Assembly: GCA_041389885.1 (NCBI GenBank) | Contig: JAWKRB010000034.1 | Span: forward strand, 1 to 64,000 | Length of the DNA: 64,000 nt | Source of the DNA: JAWKRB01 sp041389885 | Lineage (GTDB): Bacteria; Myxococcota_A; Polyangia; Polyangiales; Ga0077539 | Direction: 5' to 3' | Shown here: piece by piece, positions 42,581 through 51,221 of the stretch | Position numbering within the stretch: position 1 is the first letter of the stretch | How the letters are laid out: every line of letters starts with the position of its first letter | The notes under the pieces: model-generated | Database searches by the model: none | What the model was told of the DNA's origin: nothing | The model's input: only the letters and a program-made list of their open reading frames with translations | Translations under genes and position numbers: made by a program

Positions 42581-45433
42581 GTGCGACCCCTTGAACGCCT
42601 CGCCTCCGCCTGCGCCCTCGGCGCCTGCCTCACCGCCGCCGCGGTCCCCGCCCGCGCGCAGCTCTTCTCGCGCTTCAACGAGACCCTCCGCGGCGGCGTC
42701 ACCGTCGACGGCTGGGGCGGGCTCAGCACCGTCAACGGCTTCATCAACGGGTCGTTCACCGTGCGCCTCCCCGCGGGCGCGACGGTGCGCAGGGCGTACC
42801 TCTACACCGAAATCATGCCCTCGCCCTTCGCGGTGCTCACCACCTCGCCGGCGCCGCAGGTGGTGCTCGGCAGCGGGAGCAACACCTTCACCCGCAACAT
42901 CGTCGGCGCCACCGACCGCGGCCGACTGTTCGTCTCCGACGTCACCGCCACCCTCCAGGGCCTCTTCGGCGCCGCCGCCGGCGGCACGGTGTCGGTGCCC
43001 TTTCGCGAGCGCGGCGACCGCGGGCCCCGGTACAACTATCCGCAGATCACGGCGAACGTGCTGGTCATCGTCTACGACCACCCGACGGCGCCGCCGCGCA
43101 ACGTCGCGGTGTACGAGGGGCAGCTCGACTCGGACAACGTCGCGGTGAGCCTGCGCCTCGCGAGCAACGTCTCCAACCACTGCGCCGCGAGCGACCCTGG
43201 CGCGGAGCCCATCGCGGCGTCGCTCACGATCCCCTGGGAGTACAACGGCTGCCGCAACGACAACCTCAACGTCGTGCGGGTGAACAGCCTCGTGGTGAGC
43301 AACCGCGCGGGGGGCAGCGACGACGACCCCGCGATGAGCGCCACCGACTGCGAGGGCAACACCGCCGGGCTCACCACCACCGGGACCTTCGGCGGCGAGA
43401 ACGGCGCGGGCGGCCGGCTCGCGGGCTACCCCCTGGGCCTCGAGGGCGACTCGGTGATCAACGCGCCGATGGGGCGTCCCGACGACGAGCTCTACGACCT
43501 GCGCGCGCAGCTGCCCAACGGGCGCGCGGACTTCACCCTCTCGTTTCAGCGCCCCAACGGCTCGCTCAACGAGTGGGTGAGCGCCTTCGTGGTGCAGTCC
43601 CCCGCGTGCGTGGGCGACCGCTGCGACGCCGACGGCGACGGCGCCCCCGACGCCGCCGAGGGCGACTGCCAGCGCGTCGACACCGACCGCGACGGCGTGC
43701 CCGATTACCTCGACGCCGACAGCGACAACGACTGCGCCCCCGACGCCACCGACCCCGCGCGCACCACGGCGAACACCACGCCGAACGCCAACTGCGCGTC
43801 GACGCCGAGCACCCCGGTCTGCGACACGCGCCGCGGCGTGTGCGTGGCCGACCCCGACGGCGACCGCGACGGCGACAGCCTGCGCGACTCCGTCGAGCGG
43901 CGCCTGGGGACCGACCCGACGAACCCCGACACCGACGGCGACGGCCTGCGCGACGGCGACGAGGTCGGCCGCGACGACTCGCGCCCCCTCGACACCGACG
44001 GCGACGGGATGATCGACGCCCTCGACCCCGACGACGACGGCGACGGGGTGCCCACCCGCGACGAGCGGCCCATGGGGCGCGACGCGAACACCGACGGCGA
44101 CGGCCTCCCCGATCACCTCGACCCCGACGACGACGGCGACGGCATCCCCACGCGCACCGAGCGCGAGCAGGACGCGACGGCCAACAACGACACCGACCGC
44201 GACGGGACCCCCTCGTACCGCGACACCGACAGCGACGGCGACGGCGTGAGCGACCGCGTCGAGGCGGGGGCCAACCCCCTCGCGCCCGTCGACACCGACC
44301 GCGACGGCGCGCCCGACTACCTCGACCTCGACTCGGACAACGACTGCATCCCCGACGCGATGGAGCGCGGCCCGGAGCGCACCATGGCCTCGACGGCGAG
44401 CGCAGGTCGCTGCGCCGCAGGGGAGATGTGCGACACCACCCGCGGCGTGTGCGTGCCCGCGGGCGACCGCGACAGCGACGGCGACGGGCTGCTCGACAGC
44501 GTCGAGCGGGCGATCGGCACCGACCCGACGAACCCCGACACCGACGGGGACTCGGTGCGCGACGGCACCGAGGTGGGCGACCCGCGGCGCCCCAACGACA
44601 GCGACAGCGACGGGATGATCGACGCGCTCGACCCCGACGACGACAACGACACCGTGCCCACCCGCGACGAGCGTCCCATGGGGCGCGACGCGAACACCGA
44701 CGGCGACGGGCTCCCCGATCACCTCGACCCCGACGACGACAACGACGACATCGCCACGGCCCGCGAGCGCGTGGACGACGCCGCCGACGGCGACGACTTC
44801 GACGGCGACGGGACCCCCTCGTACCGCGACCGCGACAGCGATGGGGACGGGGTCTTCGACCGCGTCGAGGGCGTGGTCGACACCGACTCCGACGGCGCGC
44901 CCGACTACCTCGACCGCGACTCGGACAACGACTGCGTGCCCGACATGGTCGAGCCCGGACCCGAGCGGCGCGTCGCCCTCGCCAACCCCGACACGGCGTG
45001 CACCACCACCGCCCGCCCCACCTGCGACACCCGCAGCGGGACCTGCGTTCCGTGCTACCGCGAGGCCGCGGGCGGGAGCCGGGGCTGCGAGCGGAGCCGC
45101 GCGGGCGCGCTCTGTCAGAACGCCAGCGACCCCGTGATGGCCTTCTGCGGCTGCGACGGCGACTCCGACTGCGTCGAGGGCACCCGCTGCGACACCGCGA
45201 CGCGCCGCTGCGTCGCGCGAGAGCTCCCGCAGGACGCGGGGGTGCAAGACGCCGGCCCCCCCGACCCCGAGGACGGCGGCTCGGTCTTCGACGCGGCCAC
45301 GGAGTCGTACGCGATCCAGGGCTCCGGGCTGTTCTCGTGCTCGGTCCCCGCGGGGCGCGCGCCCTCACGGGGCGCCCTGGGGGCCCTCGCCCTCTGCGCC
45401 CTCGCCCTCGCCTCCCGCCGCCGACGCCGCTGA
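42581..45433 (+). CDS. MYXO-CTERM protein with thrombospondin type 3 repeats
   Basis: A 950-aa secreted surface protein starting with GTG at 42581. It has a signal peptide (1-27, ending ARA-Q), a beta-rich N-terminal domain to about residue 345, then a long Asp-rich TSP3/Ca-binding array (about 345-835) with units such as DTDGDGLRDGDEVG and DALDPDDDGDGVPTRDE, two of them near-duplicates (about 485-520 and 690-725). A Cys-rich segment follows, then a MYXO-CTERM tail: LFSCSVPAGR, a hydrophobic helix, and RRRRR. Such tails are sorted to the cell surface by a dedicated protease in Myxococcota. Confidence 0.92.
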   Translation: MRPLERLASACALGACLTAAAVPARAQLFSRFNETLRGGVTVDGWGGLSTVNGFINGSFTVRLPAGATVRRAYLYTEIMPSPFAVLTTSPAPQVVLGSGSNTFTRNIVGATDRGRLFVSDVTATLQGLFGAAAGGTVSVPFRERGDRGPRYNYPQITANVLVIVYDHPTAPPRNVAVYEGQLDSDNVAVSLRLASNVSNHCAASDPGAEPIAASLTIPWEYNGCRNDNLNVVRVNSLVVSNRAGGSDDDPAMSATDCEGNTAGLTTTGTFGGENGAGGRLAGYPLGLEGDSVINAPMGRPDDELYDLRAQLPNGRADFTLSFQRPNGSLNEWVSAFVVQSPACVGDRCDADGDGAPDAAEGDCQRVDTDRDGVPDYLDADSDNDCAPDATDPARTTANTTPNANCASTPSTPVCDTRRGVCVADPDGDRDGDSLRDSVERRLGTDPTNPDTDGDGLRDGDEVGRDDSRPLDTDGDGMIDALDPDDDGDGVPTRDERPMGRDANTDGDGLPDHLDPDDDGDGIPTRTEREQDATANNDTDRDGTPSYRDTDSDGDGVSDRVEAGANPLAPVDTDRDGAPDYLDLDSDNDCIPDAMERGPERTMASTASAGRCAAGEMCDTTRGVCVPAGDRDSDGDGLLDSVERAIGTDPTNPDTDGDSVRDGTEVGDPRRPNDSDSDGMIDALDPDDDNDTVPTRDERPMGRDANTDGDGLPDHLDPDDDNDDIATARERVDDAADGDDFDGDGTPSYRDRDSDGDGVFDRVEGVVDTDSDGAPDYLDRDSDNDCVPDMVEPGPERRVALANPDTACTTTARPTCDTRSGTCVPCYREAAGGSRGCERSRAGALCQNASDPVMAFCGCDGDSDCVEGTRCDTATRRCVARELPQDAGVQDAGPPDPEDGGSVFDAATESYAIQGSGLFSCSVPAGRAPSRGALGALALCALALASRRRRR

Positions 45434-45533
45434 AATTCCCGACAATTCAGGGCCGTCTCGGCCGCCGCGCTCACCTCGCGGACAGTGGCACCCGTTTGCG
45501 TTCCGTGTCACAACCCTCTCCCTCACCACGCAG

Positions 45534-46187
45534 ATGATCGGCGTACTCGCGACCATGTTCGGGCAGGGACTGCTCCACGGCTTCGGCCCGGACCACTGCC
45601 TCGCCATCGGCTCCCTCGCCTCGCGGGGCGGGCTCCGCCGCGCGCTCTCGGTGAGCCTTCGCTTCGGCGTGGGTCACACCCTCGTGCTCGCGGTGTGCGC
45701 GGTGGCGGCGGCGGCGGCGGGGGTGGCGATCCCCGAGCGGTGGGAGCGCGCGCTGGAGATGCTGGGCGGGCTCTCGCTCCTCGCGCTGGGGGTGTGGACG
45801 ATCCTCGACGTCCGCGCGGTCTCGACCCACGACCACGGCGACGGCGTGGCCCACGCGCACTTCTTCGACGACGGCCACGGCGTCACGCCGCCTCGCGACG
45901 AGGCGCGCGTCGCGGGCTCGCTCAGCACCGTCGCGGGCGCCGTGTTCGGGCTCTCGGGGGTGCGCGCGCTGGTGCTGCTCCTCCCCGCCACGGCGCAGCG
46001 CTCGCCCCTGGTGCTGCTGGCCTCGGTGCTGCTCTTCGGCGGCGGCGTGGTGATCTCGATGCTCGCCGTGGGCTGGCTCGCGCAGGGCCTCGGCGCCCGC
46101 GCCCGCAAGGTCGAGACGGCGCTGCGCCTCACCGTCGGCGTCGCCTCCATGGCCGTGGGCGCCTGGTGGGTGGTCTCGCGGCTTTGA
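45534..46187 (+). CDS. NicO/UreH-type metal transporter
   Basis: A 217-aa membrane protein with about six transmembrane helices. The first carries HGFGPDHCLAIGSLA, the HxxxDH-type metal motif of NicO, RcnA and UreH-like nickel/cobalt transporters. A second motif, FGVGHTLVLAV, matches the family's GHT element. A central His/Asp-rich loop (THDHGDGVAHAHFFDDGHG) could bind Ni, Co or Zn. Direction (uptake or efflux) cannot be determined. No urease or hydrogenase genes are near. Confidence 0.85.
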   Translation: MIGVLATMFGQGLLHGFGPDHCLAIGSLASRGGLRRALSVSLRFGVGHTLVLAVCAVAAAAAGVAIPERWERALEMLGGLSLLALGVWTILDVRAVSTHDHGDGVAHAHFFDDGHGVTPPRDEARVAGSLSTVAGAVFGLSGVRALVLLLPATAQRSPLVLLASVLLFGGGVVISMLAVGWLAQGLGARARKVETALRLTVGVASMAVGAWWVVSRL

Positions 46188-46211
46188 ATCCGCGTTGGAG
46201 AATCGGGTCCC

Positions 46212-47150
46212 ATGGACTACCGCCTCGAGCGCACGCTGCCCTTCGGCGACCTGATCAACGCCATCGCGTTCTCGCCCGACGGCGCGCACCTCGCGGTCGC
46301 GACGCGCGACAAGGCCGCCAACAACCACATCTTTCAGCTCCGAGACTGGAGCCCCCGGCGCGCGCCCCGCAGCCAGCGCCGCACCCTCGCGTTCGACGGA
46401 GCGGGCGCGCTCTACGCCGCGGGCGTGAGCGTCGAGCGCTTTGACCTCGCGTCGCCGCGTCCCGACAAGGCCACGCTCAAGATCCCTGGGCACAAGAGGG
46501 GCATCACCGACGTCGTCGTCTCCCCCGACGGACGCTGGGTCGCGGTGCACAAGTACCTTGAGACGCTGGAGGTCTGGTACGTCGGCGGCGGGGATCCGAC
46601 GCAGCTCGGGTCGTTCTCGGCGATCTCGATCAAGCAGTATTTCTTTCGCGCAGACAGCGCGGTCTTCTGCTTCACCGACTCCCGGTACCGCGCCGGTCGC
46701 TCCGTCGACACGCTGCATCAGCTCCCCCTCCTCGACGGCGCCGTCTCGCCCCTGGTCGACGGACCGCTCCCCGAGGGGCTCTCGACCTACGACCCGGTCT
46801 TCTCGTCGCCCCTGGGTCTGGCCGCGATCACCTTCGGCGAGCACGACCTCACGCTCTACGACTGGGACTCCCTCACGCCCCGTCGCCTCGGCGTCGAGGC
46901 GGTGCAGCGCAGCGTGATGCGCGCGAGCCTCGCGCTCTCTCCCGACGGCGCCTTCGCGCTGATCGAACCCGTGACCGACCCGCGGCGCCCCTGGGGCCTT
47001 CTGGTGGTGTCGCTCGCCACCGGCGAGGTGACCGCGCGGGTGAACCTCGGCGACACCTCCGCGGGGCTCATGGCCCTCGCGCCGGGGGGCGCGCGCGTCG
47101 CGTTCGTCCCCTCGGACGGCACCCGCGAGGTGCGCGTCTTCGCCCCCTGA
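46212..47150 (+). CDS. WD40-like beta-propeller protein
   Basis: A 312-aa soluble protein without signal peptide. Repeats of the kind INAIAFSPDGAHLAVATRD, ITDVVVSPDGRWVAVHKYL, ASLALSPDGAFALIEP and MALAPGGARVAFVPSDG suggest a six- to seven-blade propeller of the WD40/YVTN class. It probably serves as an intracellular protein-interaction scaffold. It follows the metal transporter by 24 bases. A 12-base-arm palindrome lies immediately after the stop. Confidence 0.75.
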   Translation: MDYRLERTLPFGDLINAIAFSPDGAHLAVATRDKAANNHIFQLRDWSPRRAPRSQRRTLAFDGAGALYAAGVSVERFDLASPRPDKATLKIPGHKRGITDVVVSPDGRWVAVHKYLETLEVWYVGGGDPTQLGSFSAISIKQYFFRADSAVFCFTDSRYRAGRSVDTLHQLPLLDGAVSPLVDGPLPEGLSTYDPVFSSPLGLAAITFGEHDLTLYDWDSLTPRRLGVEAVQRSVMRASLALSPDGAFALIEPVTDPRRPWGLLVVSLATGEVTARVNLGDTSAGLMALAPGGARVAFVPSDGTREVRVFAP

Positions 47151-47156
47151 CCCGCG

Positions 47157-47185
47157 CACAAGCCCTTGCGGCACAAGGGATTGTG
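47157..47185. promoter_or_regulatory. Inverted repeat between WD40-like and DUF2786 genes
   Basis: Arms CACAAGCCCTTG (47157-47168) and CAAGGGATTGTG (47174-47185) match at 11 of 12 positions around a 5-base loop. It sits 6 bases after one stop and 15 bases before the next ATG (47201). It could be a terminator-like hairpin without U-run or an operator for the DUF2786 gene. Confidence 0.6.
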
Positions 47186-47200
47186 TGATCGCCTGGGGTC

Positions 47201-47881
47201 ATGGCCGACGCGACGCCCACGCAGGCGCTCGAGCGCGCCCGCAAGCTGCTCGCCCTCGCCACCTCGCCCAACGTGCACGAGGCCGCGGCGGCCGCCGCCC
47301 TCGCGCAGGCGCTGATCACGCGCCACCGCCTCGAGGCCTTCATCGACGCCGATCGTTCGGCCTCGCACGACCCTGATCCCATCGCCGACGCCCGCGACGC
47401 GCCCCTCGACGTGTCTCGTCGGCAGCGCCCGTGGAAGGTCAGCCTCGCGGCGGCGCTGGCCGAGGTGAACGGCTGCCTCGCGTACACGCTGGAGCGCGGC
47501 GACGGCGAGGCCATCGTGCTGGTGGGCCGCGCGCGAGACCGCGAGGCCGTGGCGACGCTGTGGTCATGGCTGCTGAAGCGCATCGAGTGGCTCTCGGCGA
47601 CGCACGGCGTCGACCGCCCGCGGCATTGGCACGAGGCCTTTCGCGTGGGCGCCGTCGAGGCCGTGGCGCAGCGGCTGAAGACCACGAACGCCGAGGCCCG
47701 CGACGCGTCGGAGGGACCGGCCCTCGCGGTGATCGACCGGGCCCTCGAGGCCGAGCGCGCGGCCCTCGATCGCTTCGCCGAGGAGCACCTGCGGCTCGGC
47801 AAGGGTCGCGCGCTGCGGGTCGACCTCGCGGCGTATCGCCGGGGCAAGGCGGCAGGGGCGGCGATGAAGCTCCCTCGCTGA
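47201..47881 (+). CDS. DUF2786 domain protein
   Basis: A 226-aa soluble protein. Residues 9-50 (ALERARKLLALATSPNVHEA then AAAAALAQALITRHRL) match the DUF2786 N-terminal helical signature. The middle part (WKVSLAAALAEVNGCLAYTL and VLVGRARDREAVATLWSWL) resembles the companion DUF7168-type domain. Such proteins occur on chromosomes and phages, with no proven activity. The basic C-terminus (AYRRGKAAGAAMKLPR) might contact nucleic acid. The preceding palindrome may control it. Confidence 0.85.
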   Translation: MADATPTQALERARKLLALATSPNVHEAAAAAALAQALITRHRLEAFIDADRSASHDPDPIADARDAPLDVSRRQRPWKVSLAAALAEVNGCLAYTLERGDGEAIVLVGRARDREAVATLWSWLLKRIEWLSATHGVDRPRHWHEAFRVGAVEAVAQRLKTTNAEARDASEGPALAVIDRALEAERAALDRFAEEHLRLGKGRALRVDLAAYRRGKAAGAAMKLPR

Positions 47882-47899
47882 GAGACCGACCGCGCTCGA

Positions 47900-48528
47900 T
47901 CAGCGACTCGGGCCGGCGGCCGTCGCGGTCGTAGCGATCTCGTCGCGGCAGGCGCAGCCCTCGAGGTGGTCGTTGACCAGCCCCATGGCCTGCATGAACG
48001 CGTAGCAGGTGGTCGGCCCGACGAAGGTGAAGCCCCGGGACTTGAGGTCCTTGGAGAGGGCGACGGACGTGGGGGTCTTGGAGAGCTTCATCAGCTCCTC
48101 GCGCACCATGCGCGCCGGGCGCTCCGACGCGGGCGGCACGAAGCGCCAGAAGTACGCCGCGAGGCTCCCGTGCTCCTCCACGAGGGCGAGGGCGCGGCGG
48201 GCGTTGTTCACCGTCGACGCGATCTTTCCGCGGTGGCGCACGATGGCCGCGTCGGCGACCAGCCTCGCGAGGTCGTCGTCATCGAAGCGACGCCACGGCC
48301 TCGAGGTCGAAGGCCGCGAAGGCCGCGCGAAAGCCCTCGCGCTTCTTCAGATGGTCAACCAGCTCAGGCCGCTCTGAAAGCCCTCGAGGCAGAGCTTCTC
48401 GAAGAGCCTGCGGTCATCGCGGGTGGGCCTCCCCACTCCTGGTCATGGTAGCGCTGGTACAAGGGATCGCTCCCCGACCAGAAGCACCGCGTCACGCCGT
48501 CGTCGCCTGTGTGCAGCCCGTCGCTCAT
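47900..48528 (-). pseudogene. tag: DNA-3-methyladenine glycosylase I (tag) with three frameshifts
   Basis: Reads as Tag across three frames. The start ATG at 48528 gives TRCFWSGSDPLYQRYHDQEWG; then a missing C near 48421-48427, RRLFEKLCLEGFQSGLSWLT, a missing C near 48350, KKREGFRAAFAAFDLEAVAS, an extra base near 48287, and finally an intact tail from about 48280 to 47900 (VRHRGKIASTVNNARRAL; DHLEGCACR with HxxxC zinc ligands). All family landmarks survive, including the zinc-binding His/Cys. Tag removes 3-methyladenine from DNA. Either recently decayed or wrongly sequenced. A GGAGAA ribosome site and the stop of the GIY-YIG gene lie just upstream. Confidence 0.85.
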
Positions 48529-48537
48529 GCGTTCTCC

Positions 48538-48836
48538 TCAGCGCGGCCCGAGGGCGGCCCGGCGAATGGCCCGCCAGAGCTGCTCGTCGCCGTCGATCAG
48601 CCGTAGCTTGTCCTCGCGCCTCAGGCGCTTCACCGCGGCTCCAGCCTGCGCGCGTCGGCGACGGGCTGCTGCGACTTCTTCCACGCCAGGGTCACGGGCA
48701 GGCGGGCGCGGGTGTACTTCGCCCCGCGACCCGCGTTGTGCGCGGCGAGGCGCGCGGCGAGGTCGAGGGCGATGCCGGTGTACAGCGATCCGTCCGCGCA
48801 GCGGAGCAGGTAGAGGGTCCAGCGCGGGGCGCTCAT
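48538..48836 (-). pseudogene. GIY-YIG nuclease superfamily protein with a 1-base frameshift
   Basis: The first 68 residues (APRWTLYLLRCADGSLYTGI, AHNAGRGAKYTRARLPV) are a clear GIY-YIG domain of the YhbQ/UPF0213 type. The frame then stops at 48630. Restoring one base near 48638 yields the family's missing C-terminus (AAVKRLRREDKLRLIDGDEQ, ending at TGA 48538-48540). The single-domain family is usually about 85-110 aa, which the repaired length (about 99) fits. It probably formed an operon with tag, 9 bases downstream. Confidence 0.82.
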
Positions 48837-49006
48837 CGGGGGGCGTATCGTACCCGGCTCGGCGCGAAGTGCGACGCCCGTTGTGCGCGGCGTTGTCGAT
48901 GGTCTACTCTCGCGACGGCGATGAGGGCCGCAGCCCGTGACGACGAAGGATCCGTCAGGGTGCGGTCCCCCAGCGCTGTCTCTCTTTCTCTCGAACCGGT
49001 GACGGG

Positions 49007-49844
49007 ATGAACACGAAGGCGCTCATCATCGCGATCGCGGCCGCGGCCCTGGGACTGACCCTGTTGCTCTTCTACAAGAAGCGCTTCGAGACCGAGGCCT
49101 CGGGCGGCAGAGCCCATCCCCGTGCTGATCGCGCAGCAGGACATCCCCCTGGGCACGGCCCTCACCGAGGGCATGCTGGGCGTTCGACGCATCCCCCAGG
49201 CGTACCTCGAGGACCGATTCATTCGATACTCCGACCTCCGGCGCGTGCTGGGCGTTCGGGTCTCGATGGGTCTCCGCGCGAACCAGACCGTGATGTGGAC
49301 CGACCTCGCCACGGCGTCTGACGCCCGCCGCGACCTGTCGAGCCTCATCGCCACGGGCATGCGCGCGATCACGGTGCGCGCCGACGTGAGCAACTCCTTC
49401 GGGGGCCTGCTCCGACCGGGCGACCGCGTCGACGTGCTCGCGACGCTCTCGCGCACGGGCGGCGAGAACGACCGCGTGACCATCCCCTTGATTCAGAACG
49501 TGCTGGTGCTCGCGACGAACCGCGACACCGGCGGCGAGGCGCAGCGCGACACGGTGAACGGCACGGCGAACACCAGCGCCAACCCCGGCGAGGTCTCGCA
49601 GATCACCCTCTCGGTGTCGATGGAAGAGGCCGCGCTGCTGATGTACGCGGCCGACCGCGGCGGCGGCGGCGGGCGGCACCTCGGCCTCGCGCTCGTGCTC
49701 CGCAACCCCGAAGACATCGCGATCATCGAGGGCCTGCCCGAGACCAACATCGACGACATCTTCGAGCCCGCGCGCCGGGCGAACGTGTCTCGCCGTCGGC
49801 GGCAGCTCATCGAGCGCATCGGCCCGACGAACCCCAACCTCTGA
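49007..49844 (+). CDS. cpaB: Flp/Tad pilus assembly protein CpaB/RcpC, frameshifted near its N-terminus
   Basis: ATG at 49007 gives a signal anchor (MNTKALIIAIAAAALGLTLL, then LFYKKRFETEASGG). At about 49109 an extra A breaks the frame; removing it joins to EPIPVLIAQQDIPLGTAL and continues to 49844. The SAF domain (about 40-100: IPLGTALTEGMLGVRRIP) and RcpC/CpaB domain (about 115-260: PGDRVDVLATLSRTGGEND, then VLVLATNRD) are intact. CpaB links the inner-membrane complex to the secretin. The open part alone (from GTG 49122) lacks the anchor. First gene of the tad-like polycistron. Confidence 0.88.
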
Positions 49845-49868
49845 TTCGACAGCGAAGAGAACCACGCG

Positions 49869-51200
49869 ATGAGCCATCGCCTCCGCCTCGCCACGATCCT
49901 CTCGGCCCTCGCCGCGGCGTCGCTCTCGCCGCGCGACGCGCGGGCGCAGCAGCCCGCGGCGGCCGGGCGCCCCGCCGGCCGCGACCTGACCCTGGCCGTG
50001 GGCGAGCAGGTGCCGCTCCCCGCCGAGGGCATCCGGCAGTTCTCCGAGGGCACGCCGGGGATCATCGACACCCGCGTCTCCCCCGACAACCGCAACCTGA
50101 TCATCGTGGGTCAGCGCGCGGGCACCACCTCGCTGCTGCTCATCCGCGGCAGCGGCCAGCAGGAGACCCTGCAGATCACGGTCTTCGCGCGCAACCCGCA
50201 GACGGTGCAGGGCGAGATCGAGAACCTGCTCGAGGGCTACTCGGGGGTGCAGATCCGCCGCATCGGCGCGAGGCTCTACCTCGAGGGCGGCGTCGCGTCG
50301 GAGCAGCAGCAGCGCAGGGTGCAGCAGATCGCGGCGCTCTACAGCGGCCAGGTCGAGTCGCTGGTGTCGATCGACGCCACCATCGTCGAGCGCCGGATCA
50401 ACGTGCGACTCGACCTGTACTTCGTCGATTTCACCTCGCGCTCGGGGCGGCAGGTGGGCATCTCGTGGCCGGCGTTCTACGGCGGCAATCCCCCCAACGC
50501 CTTCGGCCAGGCGACGATCAATTTCACCCAGCCCATGGGCATGGGCGGGGTGAGCGAGGGCATTCAGGTCGCGCAGGCGGTGATCTCGAACCAGCCCCTG
50601 CCCCGCCTCGACCTCACGAGCAACGGCGGGTGGGCGAGGATCCTCCGGCAGGCCACGGTGGTCACGGCGAACGGCAACGAGGCGAACTACCGCAGCGGCG
50701 GCGAGCTGAACTTTCGCCTCGCGGGGCTCAACGGCTCTCAGGGCCTGGCGTCGATCGAGTACGGCACGACGCTGACGGTGACGCCGCGCTTCGACCCGCA
50801 GAGCTCTCGCATCGATCTTCGGGTCGAGGCAGACATCTCCGACCCGGTGAACAACGGCGGCGAGCTCCCTGGGAGGAACACCTCGCGGCTGCGCACGCTG
50901 GTGAACCTCCAGCTCGGGCAGTCGATCGTGATGTCGGGCTTTCGCTCGCGGTCGCAGACCCGCGGCACCACGGGCATCCCGGGGCTCCGGGCGATCCCGA
51001 TCCTGGGCTACCTCTTCGGCACCGAGGCGGCGAGCGAGGAGGAGCGCGAGGGGATGATCTTCATCGTGCCCACCGTGGTCGAGGGCATCCCCCGCTCGTC
51101 GCAGGACCGCGTCGCCGAGGCGCTGCGGCAGTACGAGCAGTTCAGCGGCGACATGGACGACGTGCGGCTCTACGAGCCCACGGGTCCGCAGTATCGGTAG
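49869..51200 (+). CDS. cpaC: Tad/Flp secretin CpaC/RcpA
   Basis: A 443-aa type II/III-secretion-like secretin. It has a signal peptide (1-27, ARA-QQ), a pilus-assembly N-terminal domain (DLTLAVGEQVPLPAEGIRQF), a BON-like element (about 100-165), and the secretin core (about 175-430) with VSIDATIVERRINVRLDLYFVD and the C-terminal GIPGLRAIPILGYLFGT. It forms the outer-membrane channel. Twenty-four bases after cpaB and 21 before the cpaF-type ATPase gene, in one operon. Confidence 0.94.
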   Translation: MSHRLRLATILSALAAASLSPRDARAQQPAAAGRPAGRDLTLAVGEQVPLPAEGIRQFSEGTPGIIDTRVSPDNRNLIIVGQRAGTTSLLLIRGSGQQETLQITVFARNPQTVQGEIENLLEGYSGVQIRRIGARLYLEGGVASEQQQRRVQQIAALYSGQVESLVSIDATIVERRINVRLDLYFVDFTSRSGRQVGISWPAFYGGNPPNAFGQATINFTQPMGMGGVSEGIQVAQAVISNQPLPRLDLTSNGGWARILRQATVVTANGNEANYRSGGELNFRLAGLNGSQGLASIEYGTTLTVTPRFDPQSSRIDLRVEADISDPVNNGGELPGRNTSRLRTLVNLQLGQSIVMSGFRSRSQTRGTTGIPGLRAIPILGYLFGTEAASEEEREGMIFIVPTVVEGIPRSSQDRVAEALRQYEQFSGDMDDVRLYEPTGPQYR

Positions 51201-51221
51201 TCACCCCGCACAAGAGCGACG

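Noticed and set aside
41306..45247. A very long open frame on the minus strand opposite the OmpA and MYXO-CTERM genes
   Set aside because: It is an Arg/Ala/Val/His-rich antisense shadow caused by high GC and the Asp-codon repeats of the real genes; no domain or ribosome site is seen.
47900..48836. Programmed ribosomal frameshifting in tag and GIY-YIG
   Set aside because: Four separate sites, no slippery heptamers or conserved need, and mixed insertions and deletions; error or decay is simpler.
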